Below the pieces are notes generated by a model. It made no database searches. It was given only the letters and a program-made list of their open reading frames with translations, and had not been told where the DNA came from. A stretch of 64,000 nt of DNA from Mycolicibacterium mageritense (GTDB lineage: Bacteria; Actinomycetota; Actinomycetes; Mycobacteriales; Mycobacteriaceae), in NCBI RefSeq assembly GCF_010727475.1, contig NZ_AP022567.1, forward strand, positions 5,704,001-5,768,000, in the 5' to 3' direction. Both the position numbers and the translations under genes were made by a program. Shown here one piece after another: positions 42,006-51,264 of this stretch; positions within the stretch are counted from its first letter, which is position 1, and each line of letters begins with the position of its first letter.

Positions 42006-42217
42006 GGTCGGTAGGGCGCGCGGCACGTGGAACATCCTGCCATTGCTCCGAACCCGTCCTGCCGGGCGTCAACCGCCTCAGGGGGCGAGCCTGGACATTC
42101 GCTGCGCCAAATCCGGATTGCCGCTTGCCGGGGCGGGCCTGGCGTATCGTGGAGAGTCGATTCCAGGGGGCATCGCCTCTGAATCGTGTCCGGACAACTC
42201 AAGATGAGGAGCTCGCC

Positions 42218-42763
42218 GTGGCACCGGATCCGAAGTTGCGGTCTGCGGATTTACCGTCGCAGAAGCAGGTGATCGAACTGCTGGACGGCGAGTTCACGCG
42301 CGCCGGTTATGAAATCGACGATGTCGTCATCGACGCTGCCGCTCGGCCGCCGCGCGTCACCGTGGTAGCGGACGGCGATCAGGGGCTCGACCTGGATTCG
42401 CTTGCGGAACTGTCGCGGACGGCATCCGAATTGCTCGATCAACTCGACCGCGGCGACACGCCGTACGTGCTCGAGGTCACGTCGCGCGGTGTCGATCGAC
42501 CGTTGACCGAGGCCAAGCACTTCCGGCGGAACCGCGCCCGCAAGGCAGAACTGACGTTGGCCGACGGTTCGACGCTCACCGGCAGGCTGGGGGAGACCGA
42601 CGCCGAGTCGGTACAGGTGGTGGTCAGGTCCGCCCGGGATTTCGAGGTCCGCCGGGTCGCCCTCGCCGACATTGTCAAAGCCGTTGTCCAAGTGGAGTTT
42701 TCGCCGCCCAACCGGCGTGAACTGGAACTGGCCGGAGAATCTGGGAAGGGGGCCCACCGATGA
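42218..42763 (+). CDS. rimP: Ribosome maturation factor RimP
   Basis: 181 aa from GTG 42218, 7 bases after AGGAG. RimP/YhbC family: LDLDSLAELSRTASELLD, YVLEVTSRGVDRPLTE, and a C-terminal SH3-like barrel LTGRLGETDAESVQVVV. Helps assemble the 30S subunit. First gene of the rimP-nusA-ylxR-infB-rbfA-nrnA-dinF operon. The 212-base gap upstream contains a TANNNT hexamer TATCGT (42145-42150) that could be its -10, without a convincing -35. Overlaps nusA (ATGA). Confidence 0.94.
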   Translation: MAPDPKLRSADLPSQKQVIELLDGEFTRAGYEIDDVVIDAAARPPRVTVVADGDQGLDLDSLAELSRTASELLDQLDRGDTPYVLEVTSRGVDRPLTEAKHFRRNRARKAELTLADGSTLTGRLGETDAESVQVVVRSARDFEVRRVALADIVKAVVQVEFSPPNRRELELAGESGKGAHR

Positions 42764-43788
42764 ACATCGACATGGCGGCGCTGCATGCCATCGAGGCGGA
42801 CAAGGGCATCACGGTTGACGTGGTCATCGAGACCATCAAGTCGGCGCTGCTGACGGCCTACCGGCACACCGACGGTCACGAACCCGATGCCTACATCGAC
42901 ATCGATCGCAAGACGGGTGTCGTCAAGGTCATCGCGCGGCAGACCGACGCCGACGGCAACGTCGTGCACGAGTGGGACGACACGCCCGAGGGTTTCGGCC
43001 GGATCGCCGCGACCACCGCCAGACAGGTCATCCTGCAGCGGTTGCGCGACGCGGAGAACGAGAAGACCTACGGCGAGTTCTCGGCGCACGAGGGCGACAT
43101 CGTGGCAGGCGTGATCCAGCGTGACGCGCGCGCCAATGCCCGCGGCCTGGTCGTGGTGCGCATCGGCAGTGAGACCAAGGGCTCGGAAGGTGTGATCCCG
43201 AGCGCCGAGCAGGTGCCCGGCGAACGCTATGAACACGGCGACCGCCTGCGCTGCTACGTCGTCGGCGTCACCCGCGGAGCCCGCGAGCCGCTGATCACCC
43301 TGTCGCGTACGCACCCGAACCTGGTGCGCAAGCTGTTCTCGCTCGAAGTGCCCGAGATCGCCGACGGGTCGGTGGAGATCGTCGCGGTGGCCCGCGAGGC
43401 CGGCCACCGGTCCAAGATCGCCGTCACGTCGCGGGTGCCCGGGCTGAACGCGAAAGGCGCCTGCATCGGGCCCATGGGTCAGCGGGTGCGCAACGTGATG
43501 AGCGAGCTGTCGGGCGAGAAGATCGACATCATCGACTACGACGAGGATCCGGCCCGGTTCGTCGCCAACGCGCTGTCACCGGCCAAGGTCGTGTCGGTAT
43601 CGGTGATCGACGAGGCCGCGCGCGCGGCCCGCGTGGTGGTGCCTGACTTCCAGCTGTCTCTGGCAATCGGCAAGGAAGGGCAAAACGCCAGGTTGGCGGC
43701 CCGCTTGACCGGTTGGCGCATCGATATCCGCAGCGATGCCGCGGCCCAGTCGGACTCCGAGGCGCCGCACGGGGCGGTCCGCGACTGA
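42760..43788 (+). CDS. nusA: Transcription termination/antitermination factor NusA
   Basis: 342 aa (Rv2841c about 347), ATG on the overlap with rimP. N-terminal RNAP-binding domain, S1 domain (EGDIVAGVIQRDARANARGL), and two KH domains (EIVAVAREAGHRSKIAVTS, IDYDEDPARFVANALSPAKV). Lacks the C-terminal acidic repeats of E. coli NusA, as usual in actinobacteria. Controls pausing, termination and antitermination of rRNA operons. Confidence 0.97.
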   Translation: MNIDMAALHAIEADKGITVDVVIETIKSALLTAYRHTDGHEPDAYIDIDRKTGVVKVIARQTDADGNVVHEWDDTPEGFGRIAATTARQVILQRLRDAENEKTYGEFSAHEGDIVAGVIQRDARANARGLVVVRIGSETKGSEGVIPSAEQVPGERYEHGDRLRCYVVGVTRGAREPLITLSRTHPNLVRKLFSLEVPEIADGSVEIVAVAREAGHRSKIAVTSRVPGLNAKGACIGPMGQRVRNVMSELSGEKIDIIDYDEDPARFVANALSPAKVVSVSVIDEAARAARVVVPDFQLSLAIGKEGQNARLAARLTGWRIDIRSDAAAQSDSEAPHGAVRD

Positions 43789-43850
43789 CGTCTCGATCGA
43801 CACGTCGACCGGCGGTTCGGAGCACACCCCGCGGGGCGGTAGACTCAGCC

Positions 43851-44219
43851 GTGATCCAGCGCGAGACTTCGGCTTCGGCGCCTCCACCCAGCCCCGGCGA
43901 TTCGGTCGGGCCGGTACGGACATGCGTCGGCTGCCGGAAACGAGAGTCAGCCGCTGAATTGCTTCGTGTAGTCGCCGTGAGCGACGGGAACGGACAGCAC
44001 GTCGTTTCCGTTGACCCAGCGGCAAGGCTTCCCGGGCGTGGTGCTTGGTTGCACCGCGACCGGCAGTGCCTACAGGTGGCAATCCGGCGGCGGGCATTCG
44101 CCCGAGCGCTGCGCATCGCCGGTTCGCCGGACACGTCCGCGGTGGTCGAGTACATCGAGACCTTCGAGAACGAAGAGAACGAAGAAGTGCCCGATCACGT
44201 CGGTAAAGAGAACAGGTAG
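43851..44219 (+). CDS. YlxR family RNA-binding protein (DUF448)
   Basis: 122 aa from GTG 43851. YlxR core VRTCVGCRKRESAAELLR (about 21-38) with the CxxC pair, then LPGRGAWLHRDRQCLQVAIR. A short acidic tail ENEENEEVPDHVG follows. Lies between nusA and infB as in most bacteria; thought to bind RNA or modulate translation or RNase P. A longer start within the nusA 3' end is rejected because family members begin near here. Followed by a 101-base leader before infB with an AGGAG site. Confidence 0.88.
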   Translation: MIQRETSASAPPPSPGDSVGPVRTCVGCRKRESAAELLRVVAVSDGNGQHVVSVDPAARLPGRGAWLHRDRQCLQVAIRRRAFARALRIAGSPDTSAVVEYIETFENEENEEVPDHVGKENR

Positions 44220-44320
44220 CGAAGAACATGAGCACACCGTGAAGTCCCGATGACCATGCGTCATAGCTAACCCGAGGCACGGCGCCTACCACCGCTGTTG
44301 CCTCCAGATGAGGAGAAGTA

Positions 44321-47134
44321 GTGGCAGGTAAGGCCCGTGTACACGAGTTGGCCAAGGAACTCGGTGTCACAAGCAAGGAGCTGCTCGCCAAGCTCAAGGA
44401 GCAGGGCGAGTTCGTCAAATCGGCGTCTTCCACGGTGGAAGCGCCCGTCGCGCGGCGGCTGCGCGAAACGTTCGGCACGCAGTCTGCGGCCAAGTCCGAC
44501 AACAAGCCCGCAGCGCGTCCCGCGCCTCGAACCGATGCAAAGCCCGGTGGCGGTGCCACGCCGGCGGCTCCGCGGCCGTCCGCGACCCCCGGCCCGGTGA
44601 CCCCGGCCGCGTCGGCGCCCTCGCCGGCGGCTGCCCGGCCGGCTCCGGCCAAGCCCGCAGCGCCCGCACCAGCCGCGTCCCAGGCCAAGCCTGCGGCCCC
44701 GAAGCCGGCTGCTCCGCAGGCTCCGGCCGCCCCGAGTGCCCCGGCGGCGTCCGCGGCGCCGAGTGCCCCCGCGGCGACACCGGCACCGCGCCCGACCCCG
44801 GGGGCCACCCCCGGTCCCCGGCCCGGCCCGTCCAACGCACCGAAGCCCGCGCCCCGTACGCCGCGGGTCGGCAACAACCCGTTCTCCACTCAGCAGCCTG
44901 CTGAGCGGCCCATCCCGCGTCCCCAGCCGCGTCCGGGTGCACCCCGGCCCGGCGGTGGCCCACGTCCGTCACCCGGCAACATGCCCCCGCGTCCGGCGGG
45001 TGCAGGCGCGCCGGGTCGCGGTGGCCCCCGCCCCGGTCCGCGTCCCGGCGGTGGCCCCCGTCCCGGTGGACAGGGCGGTCGTCCCGGTGGCGGCGGTGGC
45101 GGTAACTACCGCGGCGGCGGTGCCGGTGGCGGTGGCGGTGCTGCGGCCGGTGGTGGCGGTGGCTTCCGCGGCCGCCCGGGCGGTGGCGGCGGTGGCCGTC
45201 CCGGCCAGCGCGGCGGCGCGGCAGGTGCCTTCGGTCGTCCCGGCGGCGCTCCCAAGCGCGGTCGCAAGAGCAAGCGGCAGAAGCGGCAGGAATACGACTC
45301 GATGCAGGCGCCGGTCGTCGGCGGCGTGCGGTTGCCGCACGGCAACGGTGAGACCATTCGGCTGGCCCGCGGCGCATCGCTGTCCGACTTCGCCGACAAG
45401 ATCAACGCCAACCCGGCCTCGCTGGTGCAGGCGCTGTTCAACCTCGGTGAGATGGTCACCGCGACGCAGTCGGTCGGCGACGAGACGCTCGAGCTGCTCG
45501 GCAGCGAGATGAACTACGTCGTGCAGGTCGTGTCCCCGGAGGACGAGGACCGCGAGCTGCTCGAATCCTTCGACCTCACCTACGGCGAGGACGAAGGCGG
45601 CGAAGAGGATCTGCAGGTCCGTCCACCCGTTGTCACCGTCATGGGCCACGTCGACCACGGCAAGACCCGACTGCTCGACACGATCCGTAAGGCCAACGTC
45701 CGGGAGGGCGAGGCCGGCGGCATCACGCAGCACATCGGCGCCTACCAGGTGGAGGTGGACCTCGACGGCAACGTCCGGCCCATCACCTTCATCGACACCC
45801 CGGGTCACGAGGCGTTCACCGCCATGCGTGCCCGCGGTGCCAAGGCCACCGACATCGCGATCCTGGTGGTCGCGGCCGACGACGGCGTCATGCCGCAGAC
45901 GGTCGAGGCGATCAACCACGCGCAGGCCGCTGACGTGCCGATCGTGGTCGCGGTCAACAAGATCGACAAGGAAGGCGCGGACCCGCAGAAGATCCGGGCT
46001 CAGCTCACCGAGTACAACCTGGTGGCCGAGGACTACGGCGGCGACACCATGTTCGTCGACATCTCGGCACGGCAGGGCACCAACATCGACCAGCTGCTCG
46101 AAGCGGTGCTGCTGACCGCCGATGCCGCCCTGGATCTGCGGGCCAATCCCGACATGGAAGCCCAGGGCGTGGCCATCGAGGCGCACCTGGACCGCGGCCG
46201 TGGTCCCGTTGCCACCGTGCTCATCCAGCGCGGCACCCTGCGGGTCGGCGACTCGATCGTCGCCGGCGACGCCTACGGGCGTGTCCGCCGCATGGTCGAC
46301 GAGCACGGCGAGGACGTCGAAGAGGCGCTGCCATCGCGGCCGGTGCAGGTCGTGGGCTTCACGTCGGTGCCGGGCGCAGGCGACAACCTGCTGGTCGTCG
46401 ACGAGGACCGCATCGCCCGCCAGATCGCCGACCGGCGCAACGCGCGCAAGCGCAACGCGTTGGCCGCCCGTTCGCGCAAGCGGATCAGCCTGGAAGATCT
46501 CGATTCGGCGCTGAAGGAAACCAGCCAGCTGAACCTGATCCTCAAGGGCGACAACTCGGGTACCGTCGAGGCCCTCGAGGAGGCCCTGATGGGCATCCAG
46601 GTCGACGACGAGGTGGAGCTGCGCGTCATCGACCGCGGCGTCGGTGGGGTCACCGAGACCAACGTCAACCTGGCATCGGCGTCGGACGCGATCATCATCG
46701 GGTTCAACGTCCGCGCCGAGGGCAAGGCGACCGAGCTGGCCAACCGCGAGGGTGTGGAGATCCGCTACTACTCGGTGATCTACCAGGCCATCGACGACAT
46801 CGAGAGCGCGCTCAAGGGCATGCTCAAGCCTGTCTACGAGGAGAAGGAGCTCGGCCGCGCCGAGATCCGGGCGATCTTCCGGTCGTCGAAGGTCGGCAAC
46901 ATCGCCGGCTGCCTCGTGCAGTCCGGGATCATGCGGCGCAACGCCAAGGCCCGGTTGCTGCGGGACAACGTCGTGGTCGCCGAGAACCTCACGGTGTCGT
47001 CGCTCAAGCGTGAGAAGGACGATGCCACCGAGGTCCGCGAGGGTTACGAGTGCGGTCTCACGCTGACCTACTCGGACATCAAGGAAGGCGACATCATCGA
47101 GACGTACGAGCTGGTCGAGAAGGCGCGTACGTAA
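44321..47134 (+). CDS. infB: Translation initiation factor IF-2
   Basis: 937 aa from GTG 44321, 5 bases after AGGAG. IF2_N at the start (VHELAKELGVTSKELLAKLK), then a low-complexity Ala/Pro region (about 60-210) and a Gly/Arg region (about 210-320) that make it longer than the 900-aa tuberculosis protein. GTPase: G1 GHVDHGKT (442-449), DTPGHEAF, NKID. C-terminal domains bind fMet-tRNA. Places initiator tRNA on the 30S subunit. Confidence 0.98.
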   Translation: MAGKARVHELAKELGVTSKELLAKLKEQGEFVKSASSTVEAPVARRLRETFGTQSAAKSDNKPAARPAPRTDAKPGGGATPAAPRPSATPGPVTPAASAPSPAAARPAPAKPAAPAPAASQAKPAAPKPAAPQAPAAPSAPAASAAPSAPAATPAPRPTPGATPGPRPGPSNAPKPAPRTPRVGNNPFSTQQPAERPIPRPQPRPGAPRPGGGPRPSPGNMPPRPAGAGAPGRGGPRPGPRPGGGPRPGGQGGRPGGGGGGNYRGGGAGGGGGAAAGGGGGFRGRPGGGGGGRPGQRGGAAGAFGRPGGAPKRGRKSKRQKRQEYDSMQAPVVGGVRLPHGNGETIRLARGASLSDFADKINANPASLVQALFNLGEMVTATQSVGDETLELLGSEMNYVVQVVSPEDEDRELLESFDLTYGEDEGGEEDLQVRPPVVTVMGHVDHGKTRLLDTIRKANVREGEAGGITQHIGAYQVEVDLDGNVRPITFIDTPGHEAFTAMRARGAKATDIAILVVAADDGVMPQTVEAINHAQAADVPIVVAVNKIDKEGADPQKIRAQLTEYNLVAEDYGGDTMFVDISARQGTNIDQLLEAVLLTADAALDLRANPDMEAQGVAIEAHLDRGRGPVATVLIQRGTLRVGDSIVAGDAYGRVRRMVDEHGEDVEEALPSRPVQVVGFTSVPGAGDNLLVVDEDRIARQIADRRNARKRNALAARSRKRISLEDLDSALKETSQLNLILKGDNSGTVEALEEALMGIQVDDEVELRVIDRGVGGVTETNVNLASASDAIIIGFNVRAEGKATELANREGVEIRYYSVIYQAIDDIESALKGMLKPVYEEKELGRAEIRAIFRSSKVGNIAGCLVQSGIMRRNAKARLLRDNVVVAENLTVSSLKREKDDATEVREGYECGLTLTYSDIKEGDIIETYELVEKART

Positions 47135-47165
47135 GTGGCCGACGAACGCTTGCGTGAGGAGCATT

Positions 47166-47681
47166 GTGGTTGACCCTGCACGCGCGAAACGACTCGCCAA
47201 GCGGATCTCCACGATCGTCGCCTCGGCCATCGAGTACGAGATCAAGGATCCGCGCCTGGCGGGTGTGACCATCACCGACGCGAAGGTGTCCGGTGACCTT
47301 CACGACGCCACGCTGTACTACACGGTGATGGGGCCGACGCTGGACGACGAGCCGGATTACGCCGGTGCGGCGGCAGCGTTGGAGAAGGCCAAGGGCGTGC
47401 TGCGGACCAAGGTGGGCGCCGGGACCGGGGTGCGATTCACCCCGACCCTGGCGTTCGTCCGCGACACCGTGCCCGATGCGGCGCACCGCATGGAGGAGCT
47501 GCTGGCCGCCGCCCGGGCTGCCGACGCCGATTTGGCCCGAGTTCGGGAGGGTGCCACACACGCCGGTGACGCCGACCCGTACCGTGTGAGCGGGGCGGAG
47601 GACACGAACGGGCCTGTCGACGGGGCAGACACAGAGGACGACGGTGACTACCGAACTCGTGACGACCGATTCGATGGCTGA
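47166..47681 (+). CDS. rbfA: Ribosome-binding factor A
   Basis: 171 aa from GTG 47166, 5 bases after GAGGAG; GTG 47154 is less well placed. KH-like fold: KRLAKRISTIVASAIEYEIK, VTITDAKVSGDLHDATLYYT and VGAGTGVRFTPTLAFVRDT. Matures the 5' end of 16S rRNA. Has an acidic C-terminal tail of about 45 residues. The 3' end overlaps the nrnA start by 38 bases. Confidence 0.95.
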   Translation: MVDPARAKRLAKRISTIVASAIEYEIKDPRLAGVTITDAKVSGDLHDATLYYTVMGPTLDDEPDYAGAAAALEKAKGVLRTKVGAGTGVRFTPTLAFVRDTVPDAAHRMEELLAAARAADADLARVREGATHAGDADPYRVSGAEDTNGPVDGADTEDDGDYRTRDDRFDG

Positions 47682-48654
47682 CATCGCTGCTCCTGGCGTG
47701 CGAGTCGACGCTCACCGAGCCGTCGATCTGCTCTCGGCGGCATCGAGCGTCAGCGTGGTGTGCCACGTCTACCCCGACGCCGACACCATCGGTGCGGGCT
47801 TGGCGCTCGCCCAGGTTCTCGAGGGCGCAGGCAAGAGCGTCGAAGTGGCGTTCGCCGCGCCGGAGAAGCTGCCGGAGTCCTTGCAGTCCCTGCCCGGCGG
47901 GCACCTGCTGGTCTCGCCCGACGTGATGCGTGACGACGCGGATCTCGTTGTCACGGTGGACATTCCAAGCGTCAACCGGCTCGGCGCGCTTCGAGGGCTC
48001 GCCGAGGACGGCCGCGCAGTCCTGGTCATCGACCATCACGCATCCAACCGGCTCTTCGGGTCGGCGAACTACGTCGATCCGTCGGCCGATTCCACCACGA
48101 TGCTGGTGGCCGAGATCCTCGACGCGTGGGACAAGCCGATCGACCGTCAGGTCGCGCACTGCCTGTATGCGGGTCTGACCACCGACACCGGATCGTTTCG
48201 GTGGGCCAGTGCACGGGCACACCGGCTGGCGGCCCGGCTCGTCGAATTGGGCGTGGACAACGCCTCCATCAGCCGGACCCTGCTCGACACCCATCCGTTC
48301 GCGTGGCTGCCGATGCTGTCGCGGGTGCTGTCCTCGGCAGAGCTGTGCCCCGAGGCCGTCGACGGCCGCGGCCTGGTGTACGTCGTCGTATCCCACTCCG
48401 AGTGGTCCGGCGCCCGGCCCGAAGAGGTCGAGAGCATCGTCGACATCGTCCGCACCACCCAGCAGGCCGAGGTCGCCGCGGTGTTCAAGGAGATCGAGCC
48501 GCAGCACTGGTCGGTGTCGATGCGGGCGAAGTCCATCGACCTGTCGAAGGTCGCGATGTCGTTCGGCGGCGGTGGGCACCGGCTGGCCGCAGGCTATTCC
48601 GCGACGGGTCCGGCCCGGGACGTGGTGAAGGCGTTGCAGGCCGCTCTTGGCTGA
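47644..48654 (+). CDS. nrnA: DHH-DHHA1 phosphoesterase (NrnA/CnpB type)
   Basis: 336 aa from GTG 47644, the same length as Rv2837c. Metal motifs HVYPDADTIGAG (His41, Asp45, Asp47; Tyr43 where His is seen in the tuberculosis protein) and IDHHASN (Asp130, His131, His132), with C-terminal DHHA1 glycine motif FGGGGHRLAAGY. Degrades nanoRNA and pAp, and in M. tuberculosis hydrolyses c-di-AMP (CnpB). Translation coupled to rbfA through the overlap. Confidence 0.92.
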   Translation: MTTELVTTDSMADIAAPGVRVDAHRAVDLLSAASSVSVVCHVYPDADTIGAGLALAQVLEGAGKSVEVAFAAPEKLPESLQSLPGGHLLVSPDVMRDDADLVVTVDIPSVNRLGALRGLAEDGRAVLVIDHHASNRLFGSANYVDPSADSTTMLVAEILDAWDKPIDRQVAHCLYAGLTTDTGSFRWASARAHRLAARLVELGVDNASISRTLLDTHPFAWLPMLSRVLSSAELCPEAVDGRGLVYVVVSHSEWSGARPEEVESIVDIVRTTQQAEVAAVFKEIEPQHWSVSMRAKSIDLSKVAMSFGGGGHRLAAGYSATGPARDVVKALQAALG

Positions 48655-49993
48655 GTTCGGCCTCGACGCGGAAGGCGACCGGCCCGTCGCGCCCGTGACG
48701 AGTCGGCGCATCGCCGCGTTGGCGCTTCCCGCGCTGGGAGTGCTGGCCGCCGAGCCCGTCTACCTGTTATTCGACATCGCGATCGTCGGCCGGCTGGGTG
48801 CGCTCAGCCTCGCCGGCCTGGCGATCGGCGGTTTGGTGCTCAGCCTCGTCAGTTCGCAGCTGACCTTCTTGTCCTACGGAACCACGGCGCGCTCGGCGCG
48901 GTTCTACGGTGCCGGGGACCGGACCGCGGCGGTCGGCGAAGGCGTCCAGGCCACCTGGCTGGCAGTGCTGCTCGGTGTGCTGATCCTCGCGGTCGTGCAG
49001 GCTGTTGCGGTGCCGCTGCTGTCGGTGATCTCCGGCGGCGGCGAGATCGCCGAGGCGGCGTTGCCGTGGCTGCGGATCGCGATCCTGGGAGCGCCCGCGA
49101 TCCTCATCTCGTTGGCCGGCAACGGCTGGATGCGCGGTGTGCAGGACACCGTGCGTCCGCTGCGCTACGTCGTGACCGGATTCGCGGTCTCGGCGGTGCT
49201 ATGTCCGCTGCTGGTGTACGGCTGGCTGGGAATGCCGCGGCTGGAGCTGGCGGGCTCCGCGGTGGCCAACCTGGTGGGGCAGTGGGTCGCGGCGGCGATG
49301 TTCATCTGGGCGCTGTTGTCGGAAAAGGTTCCGCTGGGTCTGCACCCGTCGGTGCTGCGGGCCCAGCTGGTGATGGGCCGGGATCTGCTGCTGCGCACCA
49401 TGGCGTTTCAGGCGTGCTTCGTCTCGGCCGGTGCGGTGGCGGCCCGCTTCGGCGCGGCCGCGGTCGCGGCGCATCAGGTCGTGCTGCAGCTGTGGAGCTT
49501 CCTCGCGCTGGTGCTCGACTCGCTGGCCATCGCGGCGCAGTCACTCGTCGGTGCCGCGTTGGGCGCGGGCGAACTGGGCCACGCCAAGGTCGTGGCCTGG
49601 CGCGTGACGGTGTTCTCGACTGTGGCCGCGGTCGTGCTGGCGGCGGTGTTCGCGGTCGGGGCCGACGTCATGCCCGCGTTGTTCACCGATGACCGTTCGG
49701 TGCTCGACGAGATCGGCGTGCCATGGTGGTTCCTGGTGGCTCAATTGCCGATCGCCGGAATCGTTTTCGCGCTCGACGGGGTACTGCTCGGCGCAGGCGA
49801 CGCGAAGTTCATGCGCAACGCGACACTGGTCAGCGCGTTGGTCGGGTTCCTGCCGTTGATCTGGTTGTCGCTGATCTACGGCTGGGGGCTGCTCGGCATC
49901 TGGTCGGGCTTGAGCACGTTCATGGTGCTGCGGTTGGTCTTCGTCGGCTGGCGCGCGTTCTCCGGGCGCTGGCTCGTAGCCGGCACCGGCTGA
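48647..49993 (+). CDS. dinF: MATE family efflux protein DinF
   Basis: 448 aa from TTG 48647, overlapping nrnA by 8 bases; GTG 48695 is an alternative that trims the variable tail. About 12 membrane helices in two bundles, with YLLFDIAIVGRLGALSLAGL in helix 1 and the matching AAHQVVLQLWSFLALVLDSL in the second half. Cation-coupled drug or organic-cation exporter. Homologue of Rv2836c; last gene of the rimP operon. Confidence 0.9.
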   Translation: MAEFGLDAEGDRPVAPVTSRRIAALALPALGVLAAEPVYLLFDIAIVGRLGALSLAGLAIGGLVLSLVSSQLTFLSYGTTARSARFYGAGDRTAAVGEGVQATWLAVLLGVLILAVVQAVAVPLLSVISGGGEIAEAALPWLRIAILGAPAILISLAGNGWMRGVQDTVRPLRYVVTGFAVSAVLCPLLVYGWLGMPRLELAGSAVANLVGQWVAAAMFIWALLSEKVPLGLHPSVLRAQLVMGRDLLLRTMAFQACFVSAGAVAARFGAAAVAAHQVVLQLWSFLALVLDSLAIAAQSLVGAALGAGELGHAKVVAWRVTVFSTVAAVVLAAVFAVGADVMPALFTDDRSVLDEIGVPWWFLVAQLPIAGIVFALDGVLLGAGDAKFMRNATLVSALVGFLPLIWLSLIYGWGLLGIWSGLSTFMVLRLVFVGWRAFSGRWLVAGTG

Positions 49994-50069
49994 CCCAGCC
50001 GCGCGAGCGTGCGAGTCTGCTGCCCGACACGCCGGTCGGCACCAGCATTTTGCGCACCTTCGGCGGTGT

Positions 50070-50681
50070 TCAGTGGCGAGTACCGCCGACCACCCACACG
50101 GCCCGCTTGCCGCTGCCGCGCCGGGCCACGGTCACGTCGTCGAAACCCGCGTGGCGACACAGCTCCGCGAAGGACTCGGCCTGCTCCTCGGTCCAGCCGT
50201 GGCTGGCCAATCCGGTGGCGTCGGCCGCCACCTGCCGCTCGACCGCGAGCAACCGTCCGCCCGGCTCCAGCACGCGGCGCGCCTCGCCGACGGCCACACC
50301 GACGTCTTGCCAGTGGTGCACGGTGGCCAGCGCCCACACCACGGTCGCCGATCCGTCGGCAACCGGGAGGGCTTCGGCAGTGCCTTCGCGCCACGTGACG
50401 GCGAGCCTGCGCGGGGTCACCATGCGCGCGACCCTGAGCATGGTCGATGCCGGATCGACACCGGTGACCCGGGCGCCCCTGCGGGCGGCCACGCGGGCCG
50501 CGGTGCCGGGGCCGCATCCGACATCGACGACATGGTCTGCGGACGACACCTCCGCGATGTCGGCCGCCATCCTGGCCTTCGCCCGCCCCACCACGAGGAA
50601 GAGCAGCCCGCACAGCACACCACCGATCCCCGCGAATCCGGGGTGGTCGGCGTGGTGATTGACCGCACGTACGGAGCCCAT
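50070..50681 (-). CDS. Class I SAM-dependent methyltransferase
   Basis: 203 aa from ATG 50681. Methyltransf_11 fold: motif I VVDVGCGPGTAARVAA (about 52-67), ARVTGVDPASTML, VVWALATVHHW, and LEPGGRLLAVER. A short hydrophobic segment near the N-terminus (FAGIGGVLCGLLFLVVGRA) may be membrane-associated. Divergent from a MerR regulator across 45 bases holding a perfect dyad, so expression is probably MerR-controlled. Substrate unknown. Confidence 0.82.
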   Translation of the reverse strand: MGSVRAVNHHADHPGFAGIGGVLCGLLFLVVGRAKARMAADIAEVSSADHVVDVGCGPGTAARVAARRGARVTGVDPASTMLRVARMVTPRRLAVTWREGTAEALPVADGSATVVWALATVHHWQDVGVAVGEARRVLEPGGRLLAVERQVAADATGLASHGWTEEQAESFAELCRHAGFDDVTVARRGSGKRAVWVVGGTRH

Positions 50682-50697
50682 GGGTAGACCTTGCCGG

Positions 50698-50713
50698 TTC
50701 AACTTGGGTTGAA
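50698..50713. promoter_or_regulatory. Perfect dyad TTCAAC-N4-GTTGAA, MerR operator candidate
   Basis: 16-base palindrome in the 45-base space between the methyltransferase and merR starts. MerR proteins bind such dyads inside a promoter with a long 19-20 bp spacer and open it on ligand binding. Confidence 0.6.
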
Positions 50714-50726
50714 GTCAAATATCGGC

Positions 50727-51167
50727 ATGGATGTGATCTCGATCGGCGAGGCCGCCGCGCGGCTACAGATGAGGCCCTCGGCGTTGCGGTACTACGACGA
50801 GCGCGGGTTGGTGTCGCCGCGGCTGCGCCGGGCGGGCAAGCGGATGTACGGGCCCGAGGAGCTGCGCCGGCTCGCGTTGCTCAAGATATTCCACCGGTTG
50901 GGCCTGCCGCTGGAGACTGCGGCTGCGGTGCTCGACGCGCCGGGCGATCAGTGGCGCGAGACGGTGCGCAAGCAGATCGCCGAGCTCGATCGGGTGATCG
51001 CGCAAGCACAAGGGGCGCAACAGTTTCTGACCCACTCCCTGAATTGTCCGGCCGATCACCCCGCCCGCGAGTGCGCGACGATGATGGGCGCGCTGGACCG
51101 GCTCGTCGACGGGATGAGCGTCGAGGAACTCGGCGCCGAACAGGGATCCGGTTGGCCGGCCGACTGA
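50727..51167 (+). CDS. MerR family transcriptional regulator
   Basis: 146 aa from ATG 50727. N-terminal winged helix ISIGEAAARLQMRPSALRYY then DERGLVSPRLRRAGKRMYG, with dimerising helix (about 80-110). Two C-terminal cysteines, in LNCPADHPARECATMM, 12 residues apart, could bind metal or sense redox, as in CueR/SoxR relatives; a [2Fe-2S] SoxR CxxCxC motif is absent. Divergent from the methyltransferase. Ligand unknown. Confidence 0.85.
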   Translation: MDVISIGEAAARLQMRPSALRYYDERGLVSPRLRRAGKRMYGPEELRRLALLKIFHRLGLPLETAAAVLDAPGDQWRETVRKQIAELDRVIAQAQGAQQFLTHSLNCPADHPARECATMMGALDRLVDGMSVEELGAEQGSGWPAD

Positions 51168-51264
51168 GTGACGATGCCCGCGTGAGGGTGCGCAAACTGT
51201 TGGCTGACAACGGTGTGCCGGGCGACAAACACGCACGCTCGCGGTGTGAGGTGGGCGGGTTGAC

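Noticed and set aside
44969..47275. A 768-codon minus-strand frame opposite infB
   Set aside because: Antisense shadow; contains no domain and ends in Thr/Ala repeats that mirror the Gly/Arg tract of IF-2.
51168..51264. Terminator or small gene between merR and the ABC ATPase gene
   Set aside because: Only a weak GTTG/CAAC stem is present and there is no open frame with a start and ribosome site.
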